A DNA stretch of 64,000 bases from Capitulum mitella (taxonomy: Eukaryota; Arthropoda; Thecostraca; Pollicipedomorpha; Pollicipedidae): the NCBI GenBank assembly GCA_030062745.1, contig CP099844.1, positions 26,536,596-26,600,595 of the forward strand. Reading direction: 5' to 3'. The position numbers and the translations under genes were made by a program. Shown one piece after another: positions 45,284 through 56,100 of the stretch. A model generated the notes under the pieces. It made no database searches. It had not been told where the DNA came from and was given only the letters and a program-made list of their open reading frames with translations. Position 1 is the stretch's first letter. Each line of letters begins with the position of its first letter.

Positions 45284-48200
45284 CTGAAAACAAGCACAAC
45301 GCGGTCAGTTACAGTGCCCGGTAGCCAACACTGTCCACAACTCACAAAGATAAAACATAGTTAAGGCATAACCCGTTGCAGCATCACCGCGTCGCATGAC
45401 CGCACCTTGGGAAAACTAGCGCAAAACACGCCAGCATAGTAGGTAAAGCTCGGTGCATGATCGTCTTCCCGGCTTGATAACTCTGTGGCTATCCGCAGTG
45501 CTGGCGACGTTTACGGCGTCGACACCGCGTGTTGTCGGCTCGTCAGCGGCGCCGGCCGGCCGCCGGGGCCCGTTACGGCTGGCCCAGACGGCGGCGCGGC
45601 CGCGGCGACCCCGCATTCCGCGCCACCGCCGGCCGCGTCCGGCCTGGCGGCGCGTCGGCCTAATGGGGCCGACATATGGCGCCGGCCGCGCGGGCCGCGC
45701 CGGCCGGCCGCCGCCCGAGTCGCGCCGTCGCGCCGTCTCGCCGGCCGCCGCGCTCGGGGTGACGACCGCCGGCGCGCCCGGCGGCGGCCACGCCCACACC
45801 CGGTCCAGGCCCAGTCCTGCCGCCCGGCCGGCCAGTAAAATGGCGGACCGGCAGCGATCTCGACGGCGACGGCGGCCGGCCCCGGCGACCCGCCGCCGAG
45901 CGGGCGCCACGTGCCGGCGACCGCGCGGCCCGCCGCCACCGCCACCGACGCCGCCGAGCGCGCCCGTCACTCGCCGACGACGGCATTCCGTCGCATCATC
46001 TCCGGCGCTCGGACGGCGCCCGGAAAACAAACATTTCATCAGTGGGCGCGCGGCCCGGTCGGGCCGGCCGGCCGGCGCCACGCGTCGTCGTCGTGACGCC
46101 CGGCCAGCCGGCCTTCCGCGGCCGAGTCGGTTACAGCCGGCAATGGCCGCGCGCCGCGTCAGCTGGCGCGTGACGTCAGCGGGCGGCGGCCGGCCGCCGG
46201 CCGTAACGGACGCGGCCGGCCGCCCGGCGACGAACCGGGTAAGTGGAGACGGCCCGATCAATTGCGTACGCCGTGCCCGCTGCCGGCGCCGCTGAACGCT
46301 CAATGGCACACCAGAGCAGCTGCAGCGGCTACGGTGACCTGGAAGTGCCCGCCAAGGGAGACGAAAGCACATACTACAAGCGACCGACCGGCCGACCGGC
46401 CGACCGAGGACCACAGCGACACCCTTCGTCTCGCGCAGAGTTGATACCTGACTGCCATGCGCTCTGTGCCTGATGAATTCCATCCGCTCACATCGGAGGC
46501 GTGCGCAAATGAATGGACGACGAAATGGCGGACGTATCAAGACGCAAACGTTTCTGACATCTCGGTTAAGCAGGATATGACAGCAATGGCGGGAATCAGT
46601 TGGCATTCACCCAAAAATAAGCAGATGTTTTCCGCTGCTTGACCCTTATCACTGACTTCCAAAGCCATAGCCGCTGGCTGGGAAATGAGGTTTGTTTCAG
46701 TTCTGAGCCAGCATATTTCCACATCCCCCAGAATGATGTTAAAAAAGACGCAGTGTCGGAGCGAGCTTTTAAAAAGGGATCTTTAAAGGCACCACTATTA
46801 TAAGGCACTCCTTCAACTCTGCAGTCCGAGCGTGAGCTACCGGGCACAACAAAGCCAACAGAGAGTGCGGAACAAAGACAGCAACGCAAGCCTGCCGCGG
46901 GACCCAAAGACCCAACGCTCCATCTTCCCAGGCCTGAGCCACCTGCAGCATGGACGGCCCTCGAGCTGGGCGGACAGGCCGTGACGCGCACACCACGAGC
47001 GCATCCCGTCCCGTGTTCCGACTCTGCGCGAATCCGGCCCCCGGCCAGGCTTAACCGGCCACTGCCGCCGCCGGGCACCGAGCAGCCGGCGCTGCCTCCA
47101 GCTCCGGGCCCGGCCGGCGCCGACGGACCAGCAGCCCGAGCCATCACAGCCAGGCCCGACACGAACCCCCCCCCACACACACACCAGCGCCGAGACAAGC
47201 AGACACGACAGACGCCAGTGACCCGCTGGAGCCGACGCAGGCCTGGCAACAACGCAGGCGCGTAGAAACGGAGCACGCCTGCGCATACACGAGCCTGCCC
47301 CCTCTCCTCCGGCTCACCTTGCTTGGTCAGGCAGACGTGCACTCCGGACTTCTGGCCCTTGGCCTTGCCTCGGATCACCTTGCCGGGGATGCTGGAGAGG
47401 TAGACGTACTTCAGGTCGCCTATACTGAAGCCGTTGGTGGTCACTATGTCCGAGTTTTCCATGGCCTGCACCAATGTCTTGATCTGCTCCGGCTGCGCCT
47501 GTGACGGGGCATCGGCGGTCAGCGATGCGTTTGGCGTAGCCAAGTGGCGGGGGGGGGGGGACCAGGGGCACCTTTCCAACACACACAGACATGTGCACTA
47601 GCTCCTTCATCAATTGAATAGGCACACCACATGCTCACAGGAGCGATGTGTAAACATGCAACAAGTGAAACCATGCGCAGGCGCAATGTGGCACAAGGGC
47701 ATCTGGTGCACGATCGACACACTGACGTAGAGCCAATTTTGACACACATAAAAAGTTAAAAGCAGTTAAAAAAACAGCCCAATGAAATGCCAGCAGCCAA
47801 AACCGAAAGCAAAAGACAAAACAAAAAGATACCATTTGTAGCCAATGGTGGCCATTAAAGGCTTTGCCAGCTCTGGAATTGAAGGCCAAAAAGGCAGAGT
47901 CACAATGCCTTTGGAGATATGACCTATTTATATGGCCTTATTAAATGATTACAGATATTACAGTCATGGATGCCCTATATTTGAGACCTAAATGATGAGG
48001 GCCCAGAACAGAAACAAGACAATGCAAGCACAAACACTGTACATTTTTTACTTTTTTCATTTTAACTAGGTATGCAAAAGTACTTTATGTGGACTGAATT
48101 ACCATAAAGCCAAGTCTAACCTTCCTCCATCAAGAGACATGTGCATTAAACTGAATGAGAATGGTATGAATCAAGGAATTGTTATTGTATACCAAACTGT

Positions 48201-51200
48201 TGGACAGAAATAACTAAAGCCAAACATCTGGATGTTTTTTGGGACTTGAAAGTTCTTAATAAAAATCCTACCTTAACAGATGTGCTTTACAGGTACATGG
48301 ACAAAAACACAGTTCCCTGGGTGTGGCATACACCACACACAAACTATTTTCAGTGTAGTAATCCATACTGTTAGTGAAACAATAGCCAAATGACAATGCC
48401 TAGTTCTGCTGGGTAGTAGCAGTAATGCTATCCCCACATAACCATTAACAGTCTGTTAAAGCACACAATTCCTGACAGATAACAATTTGCACTCTCTACA
48501 TTTGTCAGTTCAACAGCATAATTACGTATGTCAAGCTGCACTTCTTCAATGATCTAGCAAACATACTCAGCAATCTTTACATGGGGTATTGCACACCATC
48601 TTTACATGGGGCACTGCACAAACCACATGATGAATGGGGATGACTCCAAGACCCACATTATGATAAAAGTTGCAATATCAACACTAAGCTTAAAAGAGCA
48701 TAAAGGAAACTGGTTTAAAAATATGGAAGAATCTGTATGTGATTTGTGAAAAACACAGAACCAATAACCTAGGGGATGTAACATAACTGACATGTAATAC
48801 CTATTTACAGTTATCCCGGACCAGTTCTCACTACACTAATAATCAAGGTGTGCTATGGCTATCACTGTGTTGCAATAAAGGGTCTGCAACAATGCTTGGT
48901 TTCCTGGTCCTAAGTGATCATTTTCTGAAAATGAGAACAACACCCGGCCTTACTTTATACAAACTTGCAGTTCTTTCAACACTGGCAGTAGTATTACATT
49001 TGACTTTGTATCTGTCATTACTTGGGAATGCTTTCTGACATTAATGAAATGAGGTTCCATTTTCCAGTGCACAGCCCACAAATTATGAGTTAATGTACAT
49101 CACTGGACCATTTCTCACAACTCATAAAGCACCCAGGTATTATGACTGCAAAAGCAACATGATATTTGTGCTTATCATTCTGTGACATGCTACTGAGTAC
49201 CAACAGCCAACAACATAATGTAAAACTTCACATTCTGGATTCTAAATAGCTTTCTGGTAAAACAATGAAAGCACTTACTAATCACAGAAATGTCAGCACA
49301 TCTACAATAAGCACACTGTCAGCACACAAGTACACATGAATGTTTAACTGTCCATTTTGAAACCATGACTGGAGCTCTGATGTCTCTTGGGCAAAATAAC
49401 ACCAAGAACTTCAAGGCACCTTCCATGAAATCACATGATGATCTTTTCAATCAAACCTCCAGATATGTATTCCATAAATGAAAAATTCCTATCTGCCATA
49501 TACACAAGATGATTATCTTTTTGCAAAAAAAAAAGAAACACCAAAATATTTTTTGCTAACTGCACACCACCAACAAAAAGACAAGCATCCCCAATCTTTC
49601 TTGAACAATGAAATGTAATAATAATAATAGTAATAAACCACTAGAAAAGAGCATAACAGGGCTCAATGATCTGAAACACTATTTCACTGAGGTAAATGAA
49701 TAAACTGCCTTCCCTTCAAAGATGTAAACACATGCTGACTGTTGCTAAATTGAAAGCAGGGTCTGAAATGCGGTACTCATATACTTGCAGGGAATAAAGG
49801 TGTTTTGGGGCATAGACTAATCATATTCAGCTATCTTTTTTTCTCAACATTGCTTTTGAATCCGACAGTGTGTCAATACTACTACATTCAGAATACTGCA
49901 TTTTCACGATACTTGCCTACTAAAGTTACCATTACTTTGTCCTATTCTTGGAATATGTGATATTTATTATTTCTTACTACTCATAAAATACTGTAACACA
50001 ATACAATGCAATTCAATATATAATTCTTATATGTAGTTCTAATATCATTAACTGATAAATTCATAAAACACTAATAAAACAAATAAAAATACCAACATGC
50101 TTCATACACATAGGCATCCCAAGTACCAGACTCCTTTTCACAACCAACCAAATGGCAAATTTCCTGGTGCCATTGTTGCCACAAAAATCGATCCCTTGCA
50201 ACATTAAAGAATTTTAGCACTGGTCTGCTTCTTTAAGAGACAAACACCAACAGGCAAGTTGAACACACTCAACATATTTTGTCAGCTATGTCTGGAATTC
50301 AAGATGACCCCTGGAACCCTTTTTTATCAAACTGAGCAATGATGGCACTGGGCTTGATGGCTGCATGATGGTTGACTTACTGCTGAATGTCCTATATCAT
50401 TAGTTTGATGAGAATGGGACCTACAAAATGAGCAACCTTTTCAATCATGAATACTGTAAGATAAGGTACAATATGAAAAAGAACATTTATATACAAAAGG
50501 CAGAGGGAGGCAAAAAAACTGTTAGGCTGCAATCAGGGCTAACCCTTTAAATTATAATGCCACATTATTGTACCAAAAAGCTATAATAGTGGAACATACT
50601 CTTTAGTTATTAACATATCAACCAATCTGATGGCTGTAGCTTCCCCAAGATACTGTGGCTGACCAATGTTAGTGACAACCACGCCAATGCACATGTTGCT
50701 TGACGACATGGCAGGGCAAATTCATAAACACTGACCAGCATCACAAGGTTGGAGCTATTTCAGAAACTAACAGTACTTTGTAAATGTGATGTATGTCTAT
50801 CATTATAGAATGCTATATTGAACATTTTGATGGATTTCAGTGAGATGCTATTATTGCCAAGCTGATTGCCTAGTATCCAAAACATGTCATAAGACAAGCT
50901 ATTATACCTGAGCACAATCATAAATTTAACCTCCCTCAAACATGATTTTTCACTGGACTTTTGCTAGTTTACCACTCTATTTTGTAATCTATGGAAATGG
51001 CAGTTTTGGTACTGCTATCTTGGTCATAAAACAGCACATCTATGATAGATCTGACAAAACTATGGCACAGTGACACCACTGTGGCTCAGGATGGGAAATA
51101 CAGTTTTTGTTCTTGGTGTCAGAGTACAATTTTTGTATTGAAGCACAAAATTTTGAAAAGAATAATACTCTTCTAAGCCAGCATTGTTCATGTAATTCAG

Positions 51201-52264
51201 TTATGCCATAATACAAGCTTCTTACTCAATGGAGATTTTGTTTTGATTTTGATTTTGTTTTTCATTTTGCCATTTTGTTGCAGGGTTAGAAGCTTCTCAG
51301 TAAGATTATATTGCAGCATGGAGGCACAAGACCAAGCAATTGGAGTATAAAATGTTTGAGAAAAAACTGTTCTTGTGTTCTTCACCACCACAAAATGACA
51401 TCTTTTTGAACCCTGGCATGGCTTGTTTACTGATATTCCTTCATAATCACTATTGTGGTAATATAGAGCCCAAAGGCTGGCTGTGCTGTCCACATTTTAG
51501 TACTTCTACCCCTAACCTATGGGACAGTGTCCCAAACCTGCCTTCTTGCCTTCACCCTGAACCAATAAAATCATGCTGTGTCCTGCTTGTTTTGCACACT
51601 GACTGATTACAATGCATCTTTTGGTACACAACTGTTTTTGATCCACACCATGCAAATGTAATGAGTACAAATGTGCACAATCTTTGTTAACAACAAAAAC
51701 AGTTATGCTGTCTAGAAGGGGAATAACATAAGCATGATGCACTGGTGCCAACCTTGATGCCATGGCACATCTCTGGTACCTACTATGCCACAGTTCTATG
51801 TCAAACCATCTTGCCTGTATCTCACACTTCCTATATTGCAACTGACAGCTTTTAGTGAATGGACAGAGATTTACAAAAATTACTTACAGATCTGAACATG
51901 ATATCACGCCATTTTCATCCAATACTACATGGGTAACACAACATTTGAAACGTGGGGGCCCAGAACTTCCTAATCCCCAACCTCCGGCCATGCTATGGGT
52001 CACCTTATGGGCCATCAAGGCTGCATTGATTTCAATATTTGACCAGTGGTAATACTGGACTGGAACAATGAAAAAAGTATTAATGCACATACCCAGTGAC
52101 CATGCCCTCGTGAAAGTAGGGCGGTGAGGCAATTCTGGTGCGCATATACTTACGCCGAGGCCCGGGCTGGTCGCCCAAATAACTCCGTCATGTCCAGCCA
52201 GGCAAGCCTCATCAATGGCTTTCGTGCCGATGAGGTGATCGTCCACATACGCTTGCCAAGACAT
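45186..52264 (-). CDS. chic: profilin
   Basis: Profilin binds G-actin, poly-L-proline and phosphoinositides and feeds actin to formins and Ena/VASP proteins in the cytoplasm. Three coding exons on the minus strand (52264-52154, 47498-47318, 45283-45186) join in phase to 129 residues, close to the usual 125-130 for arthropods. The start MSWQAYVDDHLIG and the end NLGDYLTGAGY are diagnostic; AGHDGVIWATSPG, TTNGFSIGDLKYVYL and SGVHVCLTKQ are also profilin hallmarks. The poly-proline pocket aromatics W3, Y6, W30 and Y129 are present. Splice sites are GGC|GTAAGT, CACAG|GCG, CAAG|GTGAGC and TTTTCAG|CC. Introns are 4,655 and 2,034 nt. The gene is divergent from eIF4A and convergent with the scaffold-like gene. 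The first intron is almost free of CpG. Confidence 0.97.
45284..47317 (-). other. profilin intron 2
   Basis: 2,034 nt. Bases 45450-46260 are among the most CpG-dense of the window (17 CpG in 45721-45780 by hand count) and rich in GGCCGG. This is the opposite of profilin intron 1. Long open frames on both strands here are composition artefacts. A second CpG-rich block is at 46970-47280. Confidence 0.8.
47318..47498 (-). CDS. chic: profilin exon 2 (central part)
   Basis: Minus-strand acceptor CCCCGTCACAG and donor CAAG|GTGAGC, 181 nt, phase 0 in and 1 out. Reads AQPEQIKTLVQAMENSDIVT through GDLKYVYLSSIPGKVIRGKA to CLTKQ. Confidence 0.96.
47499..52153 (-). other. profilin intron 1, CpG-depleted
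   Basis: 4,655 nt. By hand count only 9 CpG lie in 47881-51900 (4,020 nt). On the plus strand CpA exceeds TpG (for example 10 to 2 in 48001-48060), so the sense strand is TpG-rich. No exon, repeat array or RNA gene seen. Exact function unknown; see findings for the methylation reading. Confidence 0.85.
52154..52264 (-). CDS. chic: profilin exon 1 (N-terminus)
   Basis: ATG on the minus strand at 52264-52262 in context ATATACCATGTCT. Reads MSWQAYVDDHLIGTKAIDEA then CLAGHDGVIWATSPGLG, 37 codons, to donor GGC|GTAAGT, phase 0. This segment and the region just upstream keep CpG. Confidence 0.97.
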
Positions 52265-52345
52265 GGTATATGTTTGGTGCAGAGATCTTCAACACCACAC
52301 GCCCCTCACGACCACCTCGCCGGTCACCACCCGAAATGAATCGCG

Positions 52346-52350
52346 ACTGA
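52346..52350 (-). promoter_or_regulatory. candidate initiator of profilin
   Basis: Minus-strand TCAGT in GCGTCAGTCGCG matches the arthropod Inr (TCAGT). With A at 52348 as +1 the 5' UTR is 84 nt. No TATA box upstream and no good DPE at +28 were seen. Confidence 0.4.
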
Positions 52351-53069
52351 CGCGCCCTCTGGTTCGCCGGTGTTACAATGTAATGTTCCGCGAGGCTAAA
52401 GTAATATGAACTAAGTATTCGATCGGTATGAACAAAAAATATCTTTTCTTGATTTCAAAACTAAAATTTGGATTACTGAAAACACCTATACATGCAGAGA
52501 ATGACATCTACAAGGAACTATATGTTGCTGTAGATATTTGCTGCAAGCAGGCTGTTGTTTTTGGTAATTGTCGAAACATTCAATTTTTGAAAGAAATTTC
52601 GTTCTTTTTAAACCACTCGTGCTCGTTTTCAACGTCAGTTATTTTCTTTACTGCCTTCCAACCCGGAAAGCTGCACAATTGCTTGACGTTAGATTTTGAA
52701 ATTAGTCCTGTTGGAGCTTCATTCAAACTGATCTCAATACAAAGGATAAAATTCATGAAAAGGAACTTAAAAATCTAGGGACACAAAACTTTGAGTAAAA
52801 TATACATGCGGAAAAGAACCCTCATTTGAAACGGAAGTAGAGGAAATGTAGAGATGATCTGGCAAATTCTTGGTATAGGTGACGTAATAAATATAGTTTC
52901 TGTCTTTTTAAGGCCAGGTAAAATACTAACGTATTATTTTGTTGTAAAGTACCCGTTTAGTGTGCATTTATTATTTTTAGTGAATGTCTGTATTTTGTCT
53001 TGATATTTGATGAAAAAAAGTGTGAAATGAGGCGCATGATTATTACTTAACATCTCCCACTTCCCTCCG
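52351..53069. promoter_or_regulatory. divergent promoter region profilin / eIF4A
   Basis: About 0.7 kb separates the two inferred start sites. It is A/T-rich in the middle but retains CpG at ordinary density, unlike both flanking introns. No TATA box in a fitting position. A 116-codon plus frame at 52428-52778 inside it has no recognised motif and I do not call it a gene. Confidence 0.5.
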
Positions 53070-53082
53070 CGAGTCCTTTTCG
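53070..53082 (+). promoter_or_regulatory. TCT-type initiator / 5' TOP of eIF4A
   Basis: GTCCTTTTCG with C at 53076 as +1 fits the TCT initiator consensus (YC+1TTTYY) known from ribosomal-protein and translation-factor promoters in flies. It would give a 30-nt 5' UTR starting with CTTTTC, a terminal oligopyrimidine tract of the kind used by mTOR-LARP1 control. No TATA box upstream. Position inferred, not mapped. Confidence 0.5.
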
Positions 53083-53105
53083 CAGCATAGCGGACCACGG
53101 CGAGG

Positions 53106-53128
53106 ATGTCTACTCAAGATATGGATAG
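53106..53128 (+). CDS. eIF4A: eIF4A exon 1
   Basis: ATG in context CGAGGATGTCT. Encodes MSTQDMD plus two bases of Arg8, then donor ATAG|GTAAGT. The reading continues in phase at 58515. Confidence 0.93.
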
Positions 53129-56100
53129 GTAAGTACCGGTTTTACGTGTATATTTGGCAAAGTGTGTGTCTTTTTGAATTCCTGATAATATTCTCGTATG
53201 CTGAAAGGGTTTTTGGGCGATTGTAGCAGTGGTAAGCCATAAAATCGTCGAATGCCGGTGTGGACTGCCTGAAAGCAGATGGAATAGTACATTCGAACTA
53301 TCTTGCACTTGGGGGCATGGTCTTTTTTATTTGTTTGTGCAAGTCTGCAGTACCTTGGGTGCTGATATAACCTGTTTTGGCACAGAGATTTAACACAGGA
53401 CCTGTGGAATGGTTGTCCTTATTAGACATTCCATTGGTGGCATGTGCCTATTGCATGGCCTGTAGCATAGCTTTGAAATGGTTGCTTACATCTTGCTGGT
53501 GTGATGGCCAGTTCTGCATTTGCATTCCCTTGCATAATTGACTTATTGTGAGGGATATGGGCTGTTCATGTGATCAGGGTTAATGCCTGTTGCATGTTTC
53601 AATGGTTTTGCTGTCTGGCTTTACTTAGTGTGTTCTGTAGTGCACTCCAGCTTTGGTATGCACTGTTGTGTATCAGAGGATAGAATGAAAACAAACAAAA
53701 CTGCCTGGAAAAGATGGTCTTGACTTCAAGGCTTTGGTGGATAATGTAATGATTTCATATGCTTCTAGCCATTAGCCACAAGTTGCATTGGGATTTGGGG
53801 AGAAATTGTCTTGTATACTGTGTTTTGAATGAAAAAATGTGGCATGGCAAGAATGCAGCTAAGATTGTATTTCTCTCATTCAATACTTGTTTGTGAACAA
53901 TTTAATTTTGCTTCAGTTTGAGCCCTCCCCCTATTCCTCCTAAGTTTGCTTGTAGCTCAGTGATTGTCAGTTTGATTTCCATGACTTGGTGTTGTTAAAG
54001 ATGTGTGAAATAGCAGTTGAATTGCCATTTTAAGGTGGATTTTCAGCCAGGCAAATTCTGGCAAGTGTGTGCCTGAAGTCCACCAAAACCCATTTGCTTA
54101 TATGCCCATGATCTTTGTGCTTCTTCTATTGTACTTTGCTATTTCTTCCATGTATCTCCTCAGGTGTTACCAGAAAACATACTGTGTGCCAGTTGACAAA
54201 ACCTGCTACATTTCTAGTCACACATTTCAGAGCTTTGCTGTACTGCAGTGTGAGTCTTATTTTGGACAGGTGTGCAGCACACTCAACCTGTGTTGGATGT
54301 GGGAAGGGTTATTCTTGAGAATTTCCAGGCAGTTTGAATTGAAAAAAATTTTGGTGCTTAGCATGTGTACATTGGGTTGCATACTTACAGCACTGTTGGA
54401 GAGCTAGTAAATTCATGGTCATACTGCAAAAAGTGCAACTATTCCTGAGTCATTGGTGAGAAGCTGGTCTGGATGTGGGTTAGTGCATGTTCACAGTGGG
54501 GTCATATGCTGTCTGTATGCAGTTTGGTTTCTGATGTACTCAGAGCCATTTTTAGAAACTAACTTGTTCAGTTGCTGAGCTACCTTATTGCTTCAAAACA
54601 CAAGAGCAAAAGGTTGGTTTTCAAAACTAAAATATGATCATTCTCCCAAATGCAGTTAGGAAGCAAATGGTAACCTTGTAAATAATGTTTGTTAGTTTGT
54701 GAACATGCCTTGGACATTGTTGGAAAGCTGTCCTTTTCTGGTGTCAAGGAGCACCAAAAAATTTATACTCCATGAAAAATTTTGTACTGCAAATTGGTCA
54801 TTTGCCCACTCCCCCAAAAGACATGGGTATTCCTACTCACCCAGAGTTAAAAGTTGTCCATCATCCTGCCTGATTGAGGGTTTACCATTCATACTAGGCT
54901 GCTGAAGTACACTCCAAACCCATGGCCAGCTGCCTCCCCCTCCCCCTGTCAACAACTCTGCTGACCTGCTGTGTAGACCCAGGAAACTGGTTTTCCTCCC
55001 CCAAATGTAGCCACTGGATCTGCCCCTGCTGGTCACATATGCTTGCAGAGCACCTAGTTATTCCATGTTTCTCACATAAATGCATGACATTTTATACTAC
55101 AAAAGATAATTTGTACTCTGACACTAGGAAAAAACCAAGGTTCCAACACTGGGCCTGGATGTGTAGTTGGGCATTTGGAGCATGATATGCCTGGTACACA
55201 TAGGCACCTGCAGTCTTTCAGGCTTTAAGATCCAAAGTGTCCACTAGTGAACTTCCAGAGCAGGCGATTTTAATGGGTTGCTTGACAAGGGAAGATTAAT
55301 TTGCTGGGGAGAAGTTCAAGTAAAATTGTAAATAGTAAGTGTGGTACTGGTGGGTTAACATTGTTCCTTAAGATTTTTAAAAGTTTTTCTTTTGCTGAAG
55401 GTTTTTCCTGTGGTTGGTAAAAGAGAAAATGAAAATCAGCAGCATGCATGGCATATGTCTTCATAAGTGTCTTTGGGAGCCATTGGTTTTTCTGTCCTTA
55501 AATTTGGCCAGCAATCATGCAACCAGAAGGCATGGAAGTTTGGTATGCAGGCTTGCTGCTTTGGTGCATCTCTGGTGCCAATGTGTGACATTTCTGGGAG
55601 AGTCAGACTCGTAAAGCAGGCTGTAACTAAACATATCCCAGAATGTGTCCTGGCTGATTTTGTCTGTATCTTATCTAAAACAAGATTCACTGCAGAAAAT
55701 TGTAAATGTGTGCTGTCTTTTGTGCAGTAATGAAAATATTTCATGGCTCTGGGATACCTAAGCGTGGTATGAGAGGAAGCTTTGCCACTGACATTCTTTA
55801 CATTGGGCATTTGGGCTGGCTTCTGCAGCTTTTTATCACTTGCCACATGGGGTCATTTAGGATTTTCTGTAAAGTATCAGAAGTGTCATCACAGTATCAT
55901 TGGAAGAGTCATGCAGTTTTAAAGGGTCATAGGAGATAAAGATACCAGCAAGAATTATCAGATTTACTGATTCATGAACCTACTACTTGTGAAGAGTCTC
56001 CAGCAATTCAGATGTTATCATTTCATTGGCCCCAGCATGAATGGGGCTGTATTTTGTATGAGGAGCTGTAGCAAGTTATACAGGTCAACCAAAGAACCAT

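Noticed and set aside
52428..52778. 116-codon plus-strand frame in the divergent promoter
   Set aside because: Lies in A/T-rich promoter DNA, no recognised motif, and its position between two divergent starts makes a gene unlikely.
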